From Rhodobacterales bacterium RIFCSPHIGHO2_02_FULL_62_130 (GTDB lineage Bacteria; Pseudomonadota; Alphaproteobacteria; Rhodobacterales; Rhodobacteraceae): DNA of 64,000 nucleotides. The stretch lies in NCBI GenBank assembly GCA_001828855.1, contig MHZT01000035.1:1-64000 (forward strand). Direction: 5' to 3'. A program made the translations under genes and the position numbers. The notes under the pieces were generated by a model, which worked only from the letters and a program-made list of their open reading frames with translations, did not search any database and was not told the origin of the DNA. Below are positions 19,801-28,392 of this stretch, piece by piece (the stretch's first letter is position 1; each line of letters begins with the position of its first letter).

Positions 19801-20928
19801 TCAGGCAGATTTGTAATCGGACCAGAAATCGTTCCAGTCTTCCAGCGACTGCTGCTTTGGCGTGTCACGGAAGAAGATACGGCCTTCGCGCAGCATCTTG
19901 ACCGGATCATTGTCATCGCCCTCGATCAGGCCGGAACGCTTCGCCTCGGCAGGGTTGGCCTCTTGGATGGCCTTCCAACCGGATTTTGTTGGCGACAGGC
20001 CCGGATAGGCGGCCATTTGAATCGATTTCACCTGACCCTTCGGCCCAAGCATGTAGGTGATGAACTTGTTGATGATCTCTTGCTTCGTGGTGCCTTTGCC
20101 GATGGAATAGCTTTCGGTCCACTGAATGCCGCCTTCCTCGGGGATCACCGAGGCCACCTTGGCACCGTCCTTTTCCAGAACGCCGGTGATCCAGTCGCCA
20201 ATGCCGACCATGGCCAACATCTCGCCGTTTTTCAGGCCCGAGAACGTGCCGCCATAGTCAAAATAGCCGCCGACCTGCGGCTTCAGGGACAGCATCTTTG
20301 CCTGCACAGCGCCCCATGCGGCTTCGTCGATGTCAAAAGGCGAAGGTGCCTTGTTGCCGTTCAACAGCGAAATCTGGCCAAGGCTGGGCAGATGCCAGTC
20401 GAAATGCCCGACCTTGCCGGTCAGCTTCGGGTTCCAATAGGCGTTATAGCTCATCGCCTCGGCACGGGTCAGCGCATCGGTGTTGTAGGACACGCCCAGA
20501 AGGCCATAGCGCACCATCACAGACCACAGGCTGTTTTCGGTCCAATGGCCGGGGAATTTCTGGAACTCCGGGAAGAAATCGTCGAACGGATAAAGCGCAG
20601 CATCCATTTCCTCAATGTAACCGGCCGCATTCAACTGCTGAACAAATTCCGCATCCGACAGGATCAGATCATAGGTGCCGGGCGGGGATTGCGAGATCAG
20701 CGCCAGCATGTTGTCGCCACCGGCATAATATTTTGGCACGAACTTGACGTTATTCTCGGCTTCGAACTCGGCCACGATGTCAGGCTCGGCATGGCCATAC
20801 CATGCCAACATGTTGATCTGGGTGGCTTCTTGCGCCCATGCCCGGTTCAGCATCGGCGCGGTCAGCGCCACGGATGCGGCGCCTTGAAGCAGGCGGCGAC
20901 GGGTCAGATGAAGGCGGTTCTCGGTCAT
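19801..20928 (-). CDS. ABC importer substrate-binding protein (PotD-like), Tat-exported
   Basis: This 375-residue periplasmic binding protein has an N-terminal twin-arginine signal (TRRRLLQG at residues 9-16) followed by a hydrophobic stretch and AWA cleavage. The mature part opens INMLAWYGHAEPDIVAEFEAENNVKF and ends SLEDWNDFWSDYKSA, matching the PotD/PotF-type cluster D binding proteins. Tat export of a binding protein suggests folding before export. It heads the leftward operon of binding protein, two permeases, ATPase and amidohydrolase. The ligand is unknown. Confidence 0.9.
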   Translation of the reverse strand: MTENRLHLTRRRLLQGAASVALTAPMLNRAWAQEATQINMLAWYGHAEPDIVAEFEAENNVKFVPKYYAGGDNMLALISQSPPGTYDLILSDAEFVQQLNAAGYIEEMDAALYPFDDFFPEFQKFPGHWTENSLWSVMVRYGLLGVSYNTDALTRAEAMSYNAYWNPKLTGKVGHFDWHLPSLGQISLLNGNKAPSPFDIDEAAWGAVQAKMLSLKPQVGGYFDYGGTFSGLKNGEMLAMVGIGDWITGVLEKDGAKVASVIPEEGGIQWTESYSIGKGTTKQEIINKFITYMLGPKGQVKSIQMAAYPGLSPTKSGWKAIQEANPAEAKRSGLIEGDDNDPVKMLREGRIFFRDTPKQQSLEDWNDFWSDYKSA

Positions 20929-21042
20929 GTCATTCCCCTGTTGCTGCGGCCATGGATCGATTCGTCCAGTTCCCGAGGCAAGATTAGGGGTGATTCTGCC
21001 CTAAGCGGAAATTTGGTATCTGTATGTTACGATAAGCCCGGT

Positions 21043-21921
21043 TTATGACCCCAGCCCCTGACCGGCGGCGCCGATCTGTTCCATCAACCATTGGGCCAGC
21101 CCATGTCCGGCCTTTGACAGACGGGCATGTTTGTAAAACAGCCCCACGCGCAGCGGTTCCAGCGGCGGAAAACCCTCGTCCTCGCGCCCGACCCGCAAAC
21201 CGGGCGACAGGGTGGCGGGTGTCAGCGCGCTGACCCCAAGCCCCGCCAGCAGCGCCGATTGAATGCCCGCGACATCGCTTGTGACCAGAACGGTCTTCCA
21301 GATTCGCTTGGTCCCACGCATCGCCGCGCGCATTCTTTCGGCATATTCGCAAGGGTCGGGATGGCGGACAATCGGCAGCGGCAAGTGCTTTTCCCAGCGA
21401 AAGCCGTCCGCCATCGCCCAGATCGGCCTGATCGTGGCAGAGTTCACCAGATAGACATCCTCACCCGCAGGCGCGATGCCAATGGCGATGTTCAGCTTGT
21501 CGGCCGCCAAAGCATGCCGCAAATCGCGCGACAGCATGCTTTCCACCTCAAGCCGCACATCGGGATGATTGGCGGCGAATTGAGTGATCGCCTTCAACAG
21601 GAACGTGTTGGAAAAATCGGTCGGCAGGCCCACGCGAATCCAGCCTGACAGGGTTTCATTGGCAAAATGCGCGATCATGTCGTCATTCAGCCGCAGCATC
21701 TGCCGGGCGTAGGGGCCAAGCTCCACCCCCGCCGCCGTCAACCGCACCTGCTTGCCCTCGGTGTTCAGCAGGCGGGTCCGCAAGATTTCCTCCAGCCGCC
21801 GGATTTGCAGGCTGACTGCCGGTTGCGTGCGGCCCAGCACCTCGGCGGCTTTGGTGTAACTGCCCAGATCAACCACCGTGACAAAGGCCCGAAGCAAGTC
21901 TGTGGGAACATTGGTCAGCAT
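21043..21921 (-). CDS. LysR family transcriptional regulator
   Basis: This 292-residue protein has the N-terminal winged HTH (TDLLRAFVTVVDLGSYTKAAEVLGRTQPAVSLQIRRLEE) and a LysR effector-binding domain from about residue 90. It lies between the importer operon, which it precedes on the same strand, and the divergently read TIM-barrel/PRTase genes. LysR proteins usually control the divergent promoter next to them, here the 104-base gap 21922-22025. The effector is probably the imported compound or a product of it. Confidence 0.93.
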   Translation of the reverse strand: MLTNVPTDLLRAFVTVVDLGSYTKAAEVLGRTQPAVSLQIRRLEEILRTRLLNTEGKQVRLTAAGVELGPYARQMLRLNDDMIAHFANETLSGWIRVGLPTDFSNTFLLKAITQFAANHPDVRLEVESMLSRDLRHALAADKLNIAIGIAPAGEDVYLVNSATIRPIWAMADGFRWEKHLPLPIVRHPDPCEYAERMRAAMRGTKRIWKTVLVTSDVAGIQSALLAGLGVSALTPATLSPGLRVGREDEGFPPLEPLRVGLFYKHARLSKAGHGLAQWLMEQIGAAGQGLGS

Positions 21922-21959
21922 TTGCGCCCCGCTGATGCATTAACAAAAATTATGGAACC

Positions 21960-21970
21960 ATTGTAACAAT
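21960..21970. promoter_or_regulatory. Candidate LysR operator
   Basis: ATTGTAACAAT is a perfect palindrome around a central A, in the AT-rich gap between lysR and the rightward operon. It fits the dyad shape of LysR-type sites but is short, so the assignment is tentative. Confidence 0.4.
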
Positions 21971-22025
21971 CAATTTCAAAAATCGTCAAACCCAACCTTA
22001 GATTGGTCCCAGCAAGGAGACCGTC

Positions 22026-22772
22026 ATGGATCGCAGCACTTTTCATCGCCTGTTCAAGACCCCGGGTCCGGTTGTTACACCGGTAATCCATGTGCTGGAT
22101 CGCAGACAGGCCCTGACCAATATCGCCCATGTCGCGCGGCTTGGTGCTGCGGGTGCTTTCCTGATCAACCACGATTTTCCTGTCGATGATTTCCTGCCGA
22201 TCCTGCGGGATCTGCGCCAAAGTTGCCCCGACCTCTGGATGGGGGTGAACTTTCTGGCGCAACCGGGGCGGGTGGCGTTTCCCATGCTTGGCCGTCTGGC
22301 CGACGCAGGCTGCCAGATTGATGCCTATTGGGCCGACGATGCCTGCATGGACGAACGCCAGCCCGTGCAGACCGAGGCCGAGGCGATCGCGGGCATTCGC
22401 GCCGCAAGTGGCTGGAGCGGCATGTATTTCGGCGGGGTCTGCTTCAAGAAACAGCGCCCCGTCAAACCGGCACTGAACGAATATTCCGCCCGCCTTGCAC
22501 GGCCTTTCATGGATGTGGTCACCACTTCGGGCATAGCCACCGGCGAGGCCACCGACCTGACCAAGATCACCGATTTCCGCCGTGGTCTGGGCGATGCGCC
22601 TCTGGCCATCGCCTCCGGCGTCACCCCCGACAACGCGGCCCGATACGCAGCCGACGTGGATTGCTTCCTTGTGGCCACCGGCATCAACCGGCCCGGCGAC
22701 TTTTACAACATCGACCCTGCGCGCCTTGCCGCACTTCTTGATCTCACCCGCGCTTACGGAGCCCCAAAATGA
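22026..22772 (+). CDS. BtpA/SgcQ-like TIM-barrel protein
   Basis: This 248-residue protein looks like the BtpA family: repeated beta-strand/loop units, then DVVTTSGIATGEATDLTKI and IASGVTPDNAARYAADVDCFLVATGI, and finally GDFYNIDP. The Ser-Gly loops would bind a phosphate, as in other phosphate-binding TIM barrels. BtpA was described in cyanobacterial photosystem I assembly and SgcQ in a sugar operon, so the family name does not give the reaction. AAGGAG stands 7 bases before the ATG. It overlaps the following phosphoribosyltransferase gene by 4 bases, which suggests both act on the same ribosyl-phosphate compound. Confidence 0.7.
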   Translation: MDRSTFHRLFKTPGPVVTPVIHVLDRRQALTNIAHVARLGAAGAFLINHDFPVDDFLPILRDLRQSCPDLWMGVNFLAQPGRVAFPMLGRLADAGCQIDAYWADDACMDERQPVQTEAEAIAGIRAASGWSGMYFGGVCFKKQRPVKPALNEYSARLARPFMDVVTTSGIATGEATDLTKITDFRRGLGDAPLAIASGVTPDNAARYAADVDCFLVATGINRPGDFYNIDPARLAALLDLTRAYGAPK

Positions 22773-23407
22773 CCGATCTTAAAGGACCACGCGACGACCG
22801 CTGGTATCTGTCGCTGATGTCGCCCAACACCAAAGGCCCCAAATTCGCCTGGCTGGACCCGACCTCGGTCTACATCAACTCGGCTGCCTTTGCCGATCTG
22901 CTGGACGATCTTCTGGCCGACCTCGAGGGCGTCGCGTTTGACGTGGTGGGCGGCTGCGATGCGATGGGCTTTGTCCTTGGCGCCGGACTGGCGGCCCGGA
23001 GTGGCAAGGGGTTCCTGCCGGTCCGCAAGGCCGGAAAGCTGTGCGTCGATACCGATCGCGTCAGCTTTACCAACTACTCCGGCAAGACTCAGGACATGGA
23101 GATGCGCCTGCCTGCCTTTGCCCCCGGCACACGGGTTCTGCTGGCCGATCAATGGATTCAGACCGGCGGCACGATGGAGGCGGCTGTTCAACTGGTGGAA
23201 CGTCAGGGCGGGGTTGTGGCAGGTCTTGCCACCATCGCCATGGAAAACTGTCCGGCGACAGATGCCTTTGCCAGCCGTTTCCCCGTTGTGTCCGCCGTGG
23301 TGCAAGGCAGCCGTTGGCAGGCCGAGTGCAACGCGCAAGACCTGTCGAGTTTCCGCAGCTATGCGCCAGCGCGCACCTTTCCAACGGCGGGCCGGACCAA
23401 ACCCTAA
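22769..23407 (+). CDS. Phosphoribosyltransferase (APRT-like)
   Basis: This 212-residue type I PRTase has the PRPP-binding motif in a changed form, VLLADQWIQTGGT (residues 123-135), where most family members have VDDxxxTGGT. The segment LPVRKAGKL (84-91) and the following dimer loop match adenine/xanthine-type PRTases. It would join PRPP to a nucleobase. The ATGA overlap with the TIM-barrel gene and PRPP synthase 76 bases downstream make a PRPP-centred unit. The altered acidic pair (Asp-Gln instead of Asp-Asp) may change metal/PRPP handling. Confidence 0.82.
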   Translation: MTDLKGPRDDRWYLSLMSPNTKGPKFAWLDPTSVYINSAAFADLLDDLLADLEGVAFDVVGGCDAMGFVLGAGLAARSGKGFLPVRKAGKLCVDTDRVSFTNYSGKTQDMEMRLPAFAPGTRVLLADQWIQTGGTMEAAVQLVERQGGVVAGLATIAMENCPATDAFASRFPVVSAVVQGSRWQAECNAQDLSSFRSYAPARTFPTAGRTKP

Positions 23408-23437
23408 GGCCGCGCCGCCGCGTGATTTTCCTCGCTC

Positions 23438-23476
23438 TCCGGTGCCACAGCACCGGAAAGCCCTTTTGCGAAAAGG
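23438..23476 (+). terminator. Double hairpin between the PRTase and prs genes
   Basis: TCCGGTGC (23438-23445) pairs with GCACCGGA (23450-23457) and is followed by AAGCCCTTTT. Next, CCTTTT (23462-23467) pairs with AAAAGG (23471-23476). The first could end the PRTase transcript or attenuate prs; the second lies just 6 bases before the prs start codon. Confidence 0.5.
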
Positions 23477-23482
23477 CCTGCC

Positions 23483-24517
23483 ATGCCCCCGATCACTGCG
23501 CCCAAGCTGATTTCCGGCAATGCCAACCTGCCCTTGGGCCGCGCCATTGCCCAACGCATGTCCATGCACCGCGGCACCCAGATCAATCTGGTTGAGGCGC
23601 GCGTTGAACGCTTCAACGATCAGGAGATATTCGTCGAAGTGTTCGAGAATGTGCGGGGCGAAGACATGTATGTCATCCAGCCCACCTCGAACCCCGCGAA
23701 TGACAACCTGATGGAGCTTCTGATCATGACCGATGCGCTGCGCCGGTCATCGGCGGCGCGGATCACGGCGGTGATCCCCTATTTCGGCTATGCCCGTCAG
23801 GACCGCCGCGCCAAGGCCCGCACCCCGATTTCGGCCAAACTGGTGGCAAACCTGATCGAGACCGCAGGCATTGATCGGGTGCTGACGCTGGATTTGCACG
23901 CGGCGCAGATTCAGGGTTTTTTCGATATTCCCGTCGACAATCTTTATGCCAGTCCGGTCTTCGCGCTTGATATCGAGCATCACTTCAAGGGCCGGATGGA
24001 GGAACTGATGGTGATTTCCCCTGATGTCGGCGGGGTGGCCCGTGCGCGCGAACTGGCCAAGCGGATCAACGCGCCCCTCGCCATCGTGGACAAGCGGCGC
24101 GAGAAGGCGGGCGAGGTGGCGGGCATGACCGTCATTGGCGACGTCAGGGGGCGCACCTGTCTCATCGTGGACGACATTTGCGACACGGCTGGCACATTGT
24201 GCAAGGCGGCCGAAACCTTGATGGAGCAAGGCGCAAAAGAGGTGCATTCCTACATCACGCACGGCGTCCTTTCCGGCCCTGCGGTCGAACGGGTCGCCAA
24301 TTCGGTCATGAAGTCTCTGGTTATCACCGACTCCATCGAACAGGGCGCGAAGGTGCAGGAGGCACGCAACATCCGCATCGTCCCCACGGCCCCGATCTTC
24401 GCACAGGCCATTCTCAACATCTGGGGCGGCATGTCGGTCTCCAGCCTCTTTGAGACCACCACACTGGAGCCGATCTACGAAGGCTTTTACCCGAGAGAGC
24501 CTCTGCAGCCGCTTTGA
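23483..24517 (+). CDS. prs: Ribose-phosphate pyrophosphokinase (PRPP synthase)
   Basis: This 344-residue class I PRPP synthase makes PRPP from ribose 5-phosphate and ATP. Conserved parts are [12 protein letters not shown] near the start, the [12 protein letters not shown] segment, [20 protein letters not shown] (ATP/Mg binding), [18 protein letters not shown], and the PRPP loop [13 protein letters not shown]. The length and the start (M-x5-KLISGNAN) are those of the alphaproteobacterial housekeeping enzyme. No other prs is in this window, so it is likely the essential copy, sitting next to the PRTase unit. Confidence 0.95.
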   Translation: MPPITAPKLISGNANLPLGRAIAQRMSMHRGTQINLVEARVERFNDQEIFVEVFENVRGEDMYVIQPTSNPANDNLMELLIMTDALRRSSAARITAVIPYFGYARQDRRAKARTPISAKLVANLIETAGIDRVLTLDLHAAQIQGFFDIPVDNLYASPVFALDIEHHFKGRMEELMVISPDVGGVARARELAKRINAPLAIVDKRREKAGEVAGMTVIGDVRGRTCLIVDDICDTAGTLCKAAETLMEQGAKEVHSYITHGVLSGPAVERVANSVMKSLVITDSIEQGAKVQEARNIRIVPTAPIFAQAILNIWGGMSVSSLFETTTLEPIYEGFYPREPLQPL

Positions 24518-24558
24518 CCGGTGCCATGCAAGGCCCCGCACGCCCGAAATTGCCAAGC

Positions 24559-25848
24559 CTATATGTTCCGCCTGCTTTCCATCCGGTCGCGCAACATACT
24601 GATCGGCAACAGCGCATTCGGGGCCATCCGCGACAGACCATGCAGCGGAATGTTGTTTGCGGCTCTGCTTGGCAGCGCAAGGGCGCGGATCGGTGTTCCG
24701 CCGGCCCAATCGGATAATTCGCGGCCCATCGCCGTTGACAGCGCAATCCCGCGCCCGTTGCAGGCAAAACCCGCAATCAGGTCGGGGCCAAGATCAACAA
24801 CGCGCGGCAGAAAGTCGGGCATCACTGCGGCAATGCCCGACCATTGATAGGCAAGTGGCGGCAGATCCGGCATCGCAAGCATATGCATAAGACGGCGATG
24901 TATGCCGCGCGGCACCCTGCCATCTGCACCCAAGGCCAGCATGTGCATTCCGCCACTGATCAACCGGTTCTGCGCGTCGAAACGCATGGTAAACAGGTTC
25001 CGGCGGCTGTCCGATACGCATTGCCCCTCGGGCAAAATGCGCTGGCGTATCGCGGCGGGCAGGGGGGCGGTTGCGATCTGGAACACCCGCAGCGGAAAGA
25101 AATTGCGCGCCAGATCAGGCCAAAGCTTGCCCACATAGGCATTGGTTGCCAGCACGACCTTGCGGGCAAGAATCTGGCCCGCTGCGGTTGTCGCGCACCA
25201 TTGCGCGCCCTTGCGGATCAGCGCCGTGACGGGCGTTTCCTCATATACTCTGGCACCGGCCTCTGCGGCCGCGCGGGCAAGCCCCCGCGCATAACCGACC
25301 GGATTCACCACCCCGCCCGAGCGGTCGATCCATCCGCCACGCCAACCCGAAACACCGGTAAGCGCTGTGACTTCGGCGGCATCCAGCCGTTGCACGGGGC
25401 GCCCGAGTGCCGACCATTGCCGCACCCGATCCTGCGCCTTGGCAAAGGCCGCGTCGGAATGGGACGGCTGTATCCAGCCGACCTGTGCCGCATCACAATC
25501 GATCTGATGGCGGCGGATCAGATTAAACACCAGATCCCCGCTGCCTGCGGCCATCGAGATCAGGGCTTCGGCCCTGTCGCCCAGTCTTGCGCGCACCTCA
25601 TCCGGGTCAACCTTGGCGAAATTCGGCACCACAAAGCCCGCATTGCGCCCCGTCGCGCCCCAGGCAACGCGATGCGCCTCGACCAAGATCACCGACAGCC
25701 CTTTCTGCGCCGCATGCAGGGCGGTCGACAGCCCCGCAAACCCGCCGCCGATCACCAGAAGATCGGCCTCATGCTGCCCCGCAAGCCTGTCAAAGGCAGG
25801 CAAGGGCGCTGCCGTCGCATGCCAGAGCGTGGCGGGTTCAAGGCTCAT
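24559..25848 (-). CDS. FAD-dependent oxidoreductase (DAO family)
   Basis: This 429-residue flavoprotein has the FAD dinucleotide-binding GGGFAG at residues 34-39, the ATGRNAGFV loop, and a C-terminal YQWSGIAAVMPDFLPRV...GFACNGRGIALSTAMG segment as in glycine/sarcosine oxidases and gamma-glutamylputrescine oxidase (PuuB-like). It would oxidise a primary or secondary amine or imino acid. ATG 25848 was chosen because it overlaps the permease stop as ATGA and the family begins there. It is the last gene of the leftward operon encoding a branched-chain-type importer, so the imported compound is its likely substrate. Confidence 0.9.
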   Translation of the reverse strand: MSLEPATLWHATAAPLPAFDRLAGQHEADLLVIGGGFAGLSTALHAAQKGLSVILVEAHRVAWGATGRNAGFVVPNFAKVDPDEVRARLGDRAEALISMAAGSGDLVFNLIRRHQIDCDAAQVGWIQPSHSDAAFAKAQDRVRQWSALGRPVQRLDAAEVTALTGVSGWRGGWIDRSGGVVNPVGYARGLARAAAEAGARVYEETPVTALIRKGAQWCATTAAGQILARKVVLATNAYVGKLWPDLARNFFPLRVFQIATAPLPAAIRQRILPEGQCVSDSRRNLFTMRFDAQNRLISGGMHMLALGADGRVPRGIHRRLMHMLAMPDLPPLAYQWSGIAAVMPDFLPRVVDLGPDLIAGFACNGRGIALSTAMGRELSDWAGGTPIRALALPSRAANNIPLHGLSRMAPNALLPISMLRDRMESRRNI

Positions 25849-26777
25849 TTTGTCCTCCGGCCCGATCCGAAAAAGCCCTGCGGACGCCACAGCAGGATCA
25901 GGCACAGCATCACCCCGATGGCAACGATTTGCAGCGAGGCCGCGCGGGCTTGCAGATCGGCAGGGACGATGGCGGCGGTGAAAGACCCCGAGCCGACCCA
26001 GATCGCCCAGACCACAATCGCCCCCAGCAAGGCCCCACGGTTCGATCCCGATCCGCCCACCATCAGCATCGCCCAGACCTGAAAGGTCAGGGTGGGCAGG
26101 TAATTCTCCGGCGCGATAAAGCCGATGAAATGCGCCTGCACGGCCCCTGCCAGCCCCATCACCGCCCCGCCCACGGCAAAGGCCTGAATACGGTAGGATT
26201 GTGCGCTTTTGCCCAAGGCAATCGCCGCCCGCTCGTCTTCCCGCAAAGCGCGCAAAACCCGGCCCCAAGGGCTGCGCGACAGCCGCTCCAGCGCCAGATA
26301 GACCGCCAGTGTCACCGCTGCGATGACGGCCACATTGGCAAAGTTGAACAGCACCGATTGATCCTGCACGCCTGCAAACGGGCGCGGGATGAAGGCCACG
26401 CCGAACGGCCCTCCGGTCAGCCCTTGCGCGTTCAGCGCCACCAGTTGCACGACGACGGCGACGCCAAAGGTGGTGATCGCCAGATAGTCCGACTTCAGCC
26501 GCAACGTCGCATAGCCGGTAAAGGCCGCTGCGGCTGCGGTGATCAGGGCCGCCGCACCCCAGCCTGCCAGAATAGGCCAGCCAAAGCCGCCAATCCGGTC
26601 AGCCGTGTCAGGCGTGGTCAGGATGGCAGAGCTATAGGCTCCGATTGCCACAAAGCCGGCAATGCCGACATTGAACAATCCGGTCAGCCCCCATTGCAGG
26701 TTCAGCCCCAGCGTCACCAGCCCGAAGATCAGCGCCGTTGACAGAAAAAACGCGCCGTAGCCCAGAAGATCGATCAT
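25845..26777 (-). CDS. Branched-chain amino acid-type ABC permease (LivM-like)
   Basis: This 310-residue inner-membrane permease has the LivM pattern: GLTGLFNVGIAGFVAIGAYSSA near the N-terminus, a LRLKSDYLAITTFGVA segment, and GKSAQSYRIQAFAVGGAVMGLAGAVQAHFIGFIAP. ATG 26777 overlaps the LivH-like gene stop as ATGA; the frame to 27545 is a shadow. It pairs with the LivH-like permease to form the channel. Confidence 0.93.
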   Translation of the reverse strand: MIDLLGYGAFFLSTALIFGLVTLGLNLQWGLTGLFNVGIAGFVAIGAYSSAILTTPDTADRIGGFGWPILAGWGAAALITAAAAAFTGYATLRLKSDYLAITTFGVAVVVQLVALNAQGLTGGPFGVAFIPRPFAGVQDQSVLFNFANVAVIAAVTLAVYLALERLSRSPWGRVLRALREDERAAIALGKSAQSYRIQAFAVGGAVMGLAGAVQAHFIGFIAPENYLPTLTFQVWAMLMVGGSGSNRGALLGAIVVWAIWVGSGSFTAAIVPADLQARAASLQIVAIGVMLCLILLWRPQGFFGSGRRTK

Positions 26778-27670
26778 CTTTCCGCCACTCCGAATAGCCC
26801 CATCGGGCGCACCAAAAGGACTGCCATCAGGATCACAAAAGCCACCGCCGCGCGCCATTCCGCGCCGACGAATTGCACAGCGGCAGCCTCGGACAGCCCG
26901 ATGATCAGCCCGCCCAGCACAGCGCCGGGAACCGATCCGATGCCGCCAAGAATCGCTGCGGCGAAGATCGGCAGCAACAGGTCCAGCCCCATCAACGGGC
27001 GGATCTGCACCAGAACACCGACCATCACGCCCGACGCACAGGCCAGCGCCGCCCCGATGATCCAAGTCGCGCGCACCACCTTTGCCACGTCGATCCCGAC
27101 CACGCGCGCAAGGGCTGGGTTCTGTGAATAGGCCCGCATCTCGCGCCCGCGTTGGCTGCGCTGCATGAACAGATGCATCCCGATCACCAGCGCCAGCGTC
27201 AGAAGCAACAGTGCCACCTGATCCGCCGTGACGCGGATGCCAAGACCGACCGGCTGCGCGATCTGTATCGCGCGCGAGAAATAGGTGGGGCGCGAGGTAA
27301 ACATGAACTCCAGCAGGCTCCGCAGCGCCATTGACGCGCCAAACGATGCCATCACCACGATGATCGACTGGCCGCGCGCCCGCAGTCGCGCAAACAGCAC
27401 CCAGTCCAGACCCAAGGCCAGCAGCGCCGTCAGCCCCATCGCCACGATCATCGCCAGCACCAACGGCCAGCCGAAGGACAGCGGTGCCATCGGCAGGCTG
27501 CCGCCAATCGCTCCGACCACCGCCAGCGCGGCATAGGCCCCCCATGCCATGAAATCACCATGGGCAAAGTTGGAAAACCGCAAGATCGAATAGGTCAGGG
27601 TAACGCCGATCGCCCCCAGCCCGATCATCGCGCCTGCGATCAGGCCATCCAGCAGAAATTGCAGGCTCAT
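26774..27670 (-). CDS. Branched-chain amino acid-type ABC permease (LivH-like)
   Basis: This 298-residue inner-membrane permease opens MSLQFLLDGLIAGAMIGLGAIGVTLTYSILRFSNFAHGDFMAWGAY, the LivH signature, and ends with GIGSVPGAVLGGLIIGLSEA and a RPMGLFG-type tail. ATG 27670 overlaps the ATPase stop as ATGA. It is the second channel subunit of the importer. Confidence 0.93.
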   Translation of the reverse strand: MSLQFLLDGLIAGAMIGLGAIGVTLTYSILRFSNFAHGDFMAWGAYAALAVVGAIGGSLPMAPLSFGWPLVLAMIVAMGLTALLALGLDWVLFARLRARGQSIIVVMASFGASMALRSLLEFMFTSRPTYFSRAIQIAQPVGLGIRVTADQVALLLLTLALVIGMHLFMQRSQRGREMRAYSQNPALARVVGIDVAKVVRATWIIGAALACASGVMVGVLVQIRPLMGLDLLLPIFAAAILGGIGSVPGAVLGGLIIGLSEAAAVQFVGAEWRAAVAFVILMAVLLVRPMGLFGVAER

Positions 27671-28392
27671 GATGCGTCCTTCCGGTGGCCAAGATACAGC
27701 TCGGCGATCAAAGGGTTGTCCCACAGGGTTTTGGCGGGGCCTTCATGCGCCTCGCGCCCCTCGACCAGCACATAGGCGCGGTCGCCGATGGCCAGCGCCG
27801 CACGGGCGTTCTGTTCGACCAGCACGATGGTCAAACCGGCTTGGCGGATTTCAGACAGGCGTGCAAACACCTGCTCGACCAGTTTCGGAGACAGACCAGC
27901 CGAGGGTTCGTCCAGCATCAAAACCCGTGGCCGCACGATCAGGGCGCGGGCCACCGCCAGCATTTGCCGCTGCCCCCCCGACAGGCTTCCTGCCATCAGC
28001 GCGCGCTGGCGGGCAAGATCGGGAAAGGTTTCAAACATCTCGGCGATGCGGGGGGCAACCTCGGCGCGGGGCAGGATACCGCCTGCGACATGCAGGTTTT
28101 CCTCGACCGTCATCAGCGGGAAGATGTTCTCGGTCTGAGGCACAAAGGCCAGACCCTGACGGATTTTCAGATGCGCCGGAACGGCTGTGATGTCGTGACC
28201 GTCCAGCAAGACCTGGCCTGCCGTGATCGGCACCAATCCGGCGATTGCTTTGATCAGGCTTGATTTTCCTGCGCCGTTCGGACCAAGGATCACCACGATC
28301 TCGGCTTCGGCTGCGTGAATGGATGCGCCTTTGACAATCGACAGGCCGGGTTCGTATCCGGCGACCAGCCCGTTCACCTGCAAAATGGTCAT
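27667..28392 (-). CDS. Branched-chain amino acid-type ABC ATPase (LivF-like)
   Basis: This 241-residue ATPase has Walker A GPNGAGKSS at about residues 38-46, the LivF-typical PQTENIFPLMTVEENL Q-loop region, signature LSGGQRQMLAVARAL, Walker B VLMLDEPSAGLSP and LVEQNARAAL. The short length and lack of a C-terminal extension fit LivF. It is ATGA-coupled to the LivG-like gene upstream and the LivH-like gene downstream. Confidence 0.94.
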   Translation of the reverse strand: MTILQVNGLVAGYEPGLSIVKGASIHAAEAEIVVILGPNGAGKSSLIKAIAGLVPITAGQVLLDGHDITAVPAHLKIRQGLAFVPQTENIFPLMTVEENLHVAGGILPRAEVAPRIAEMFETFPDLARQRALMAGSLSGGQRQMLAVARALIVRPRVLMLDEPSAGLSPKLVEQVFARLSEIRQAGLTIVLVEQNARAALAIGDRAYVLVEGREAHEGPAKTLWDNPLIAELYLGHRKDAS

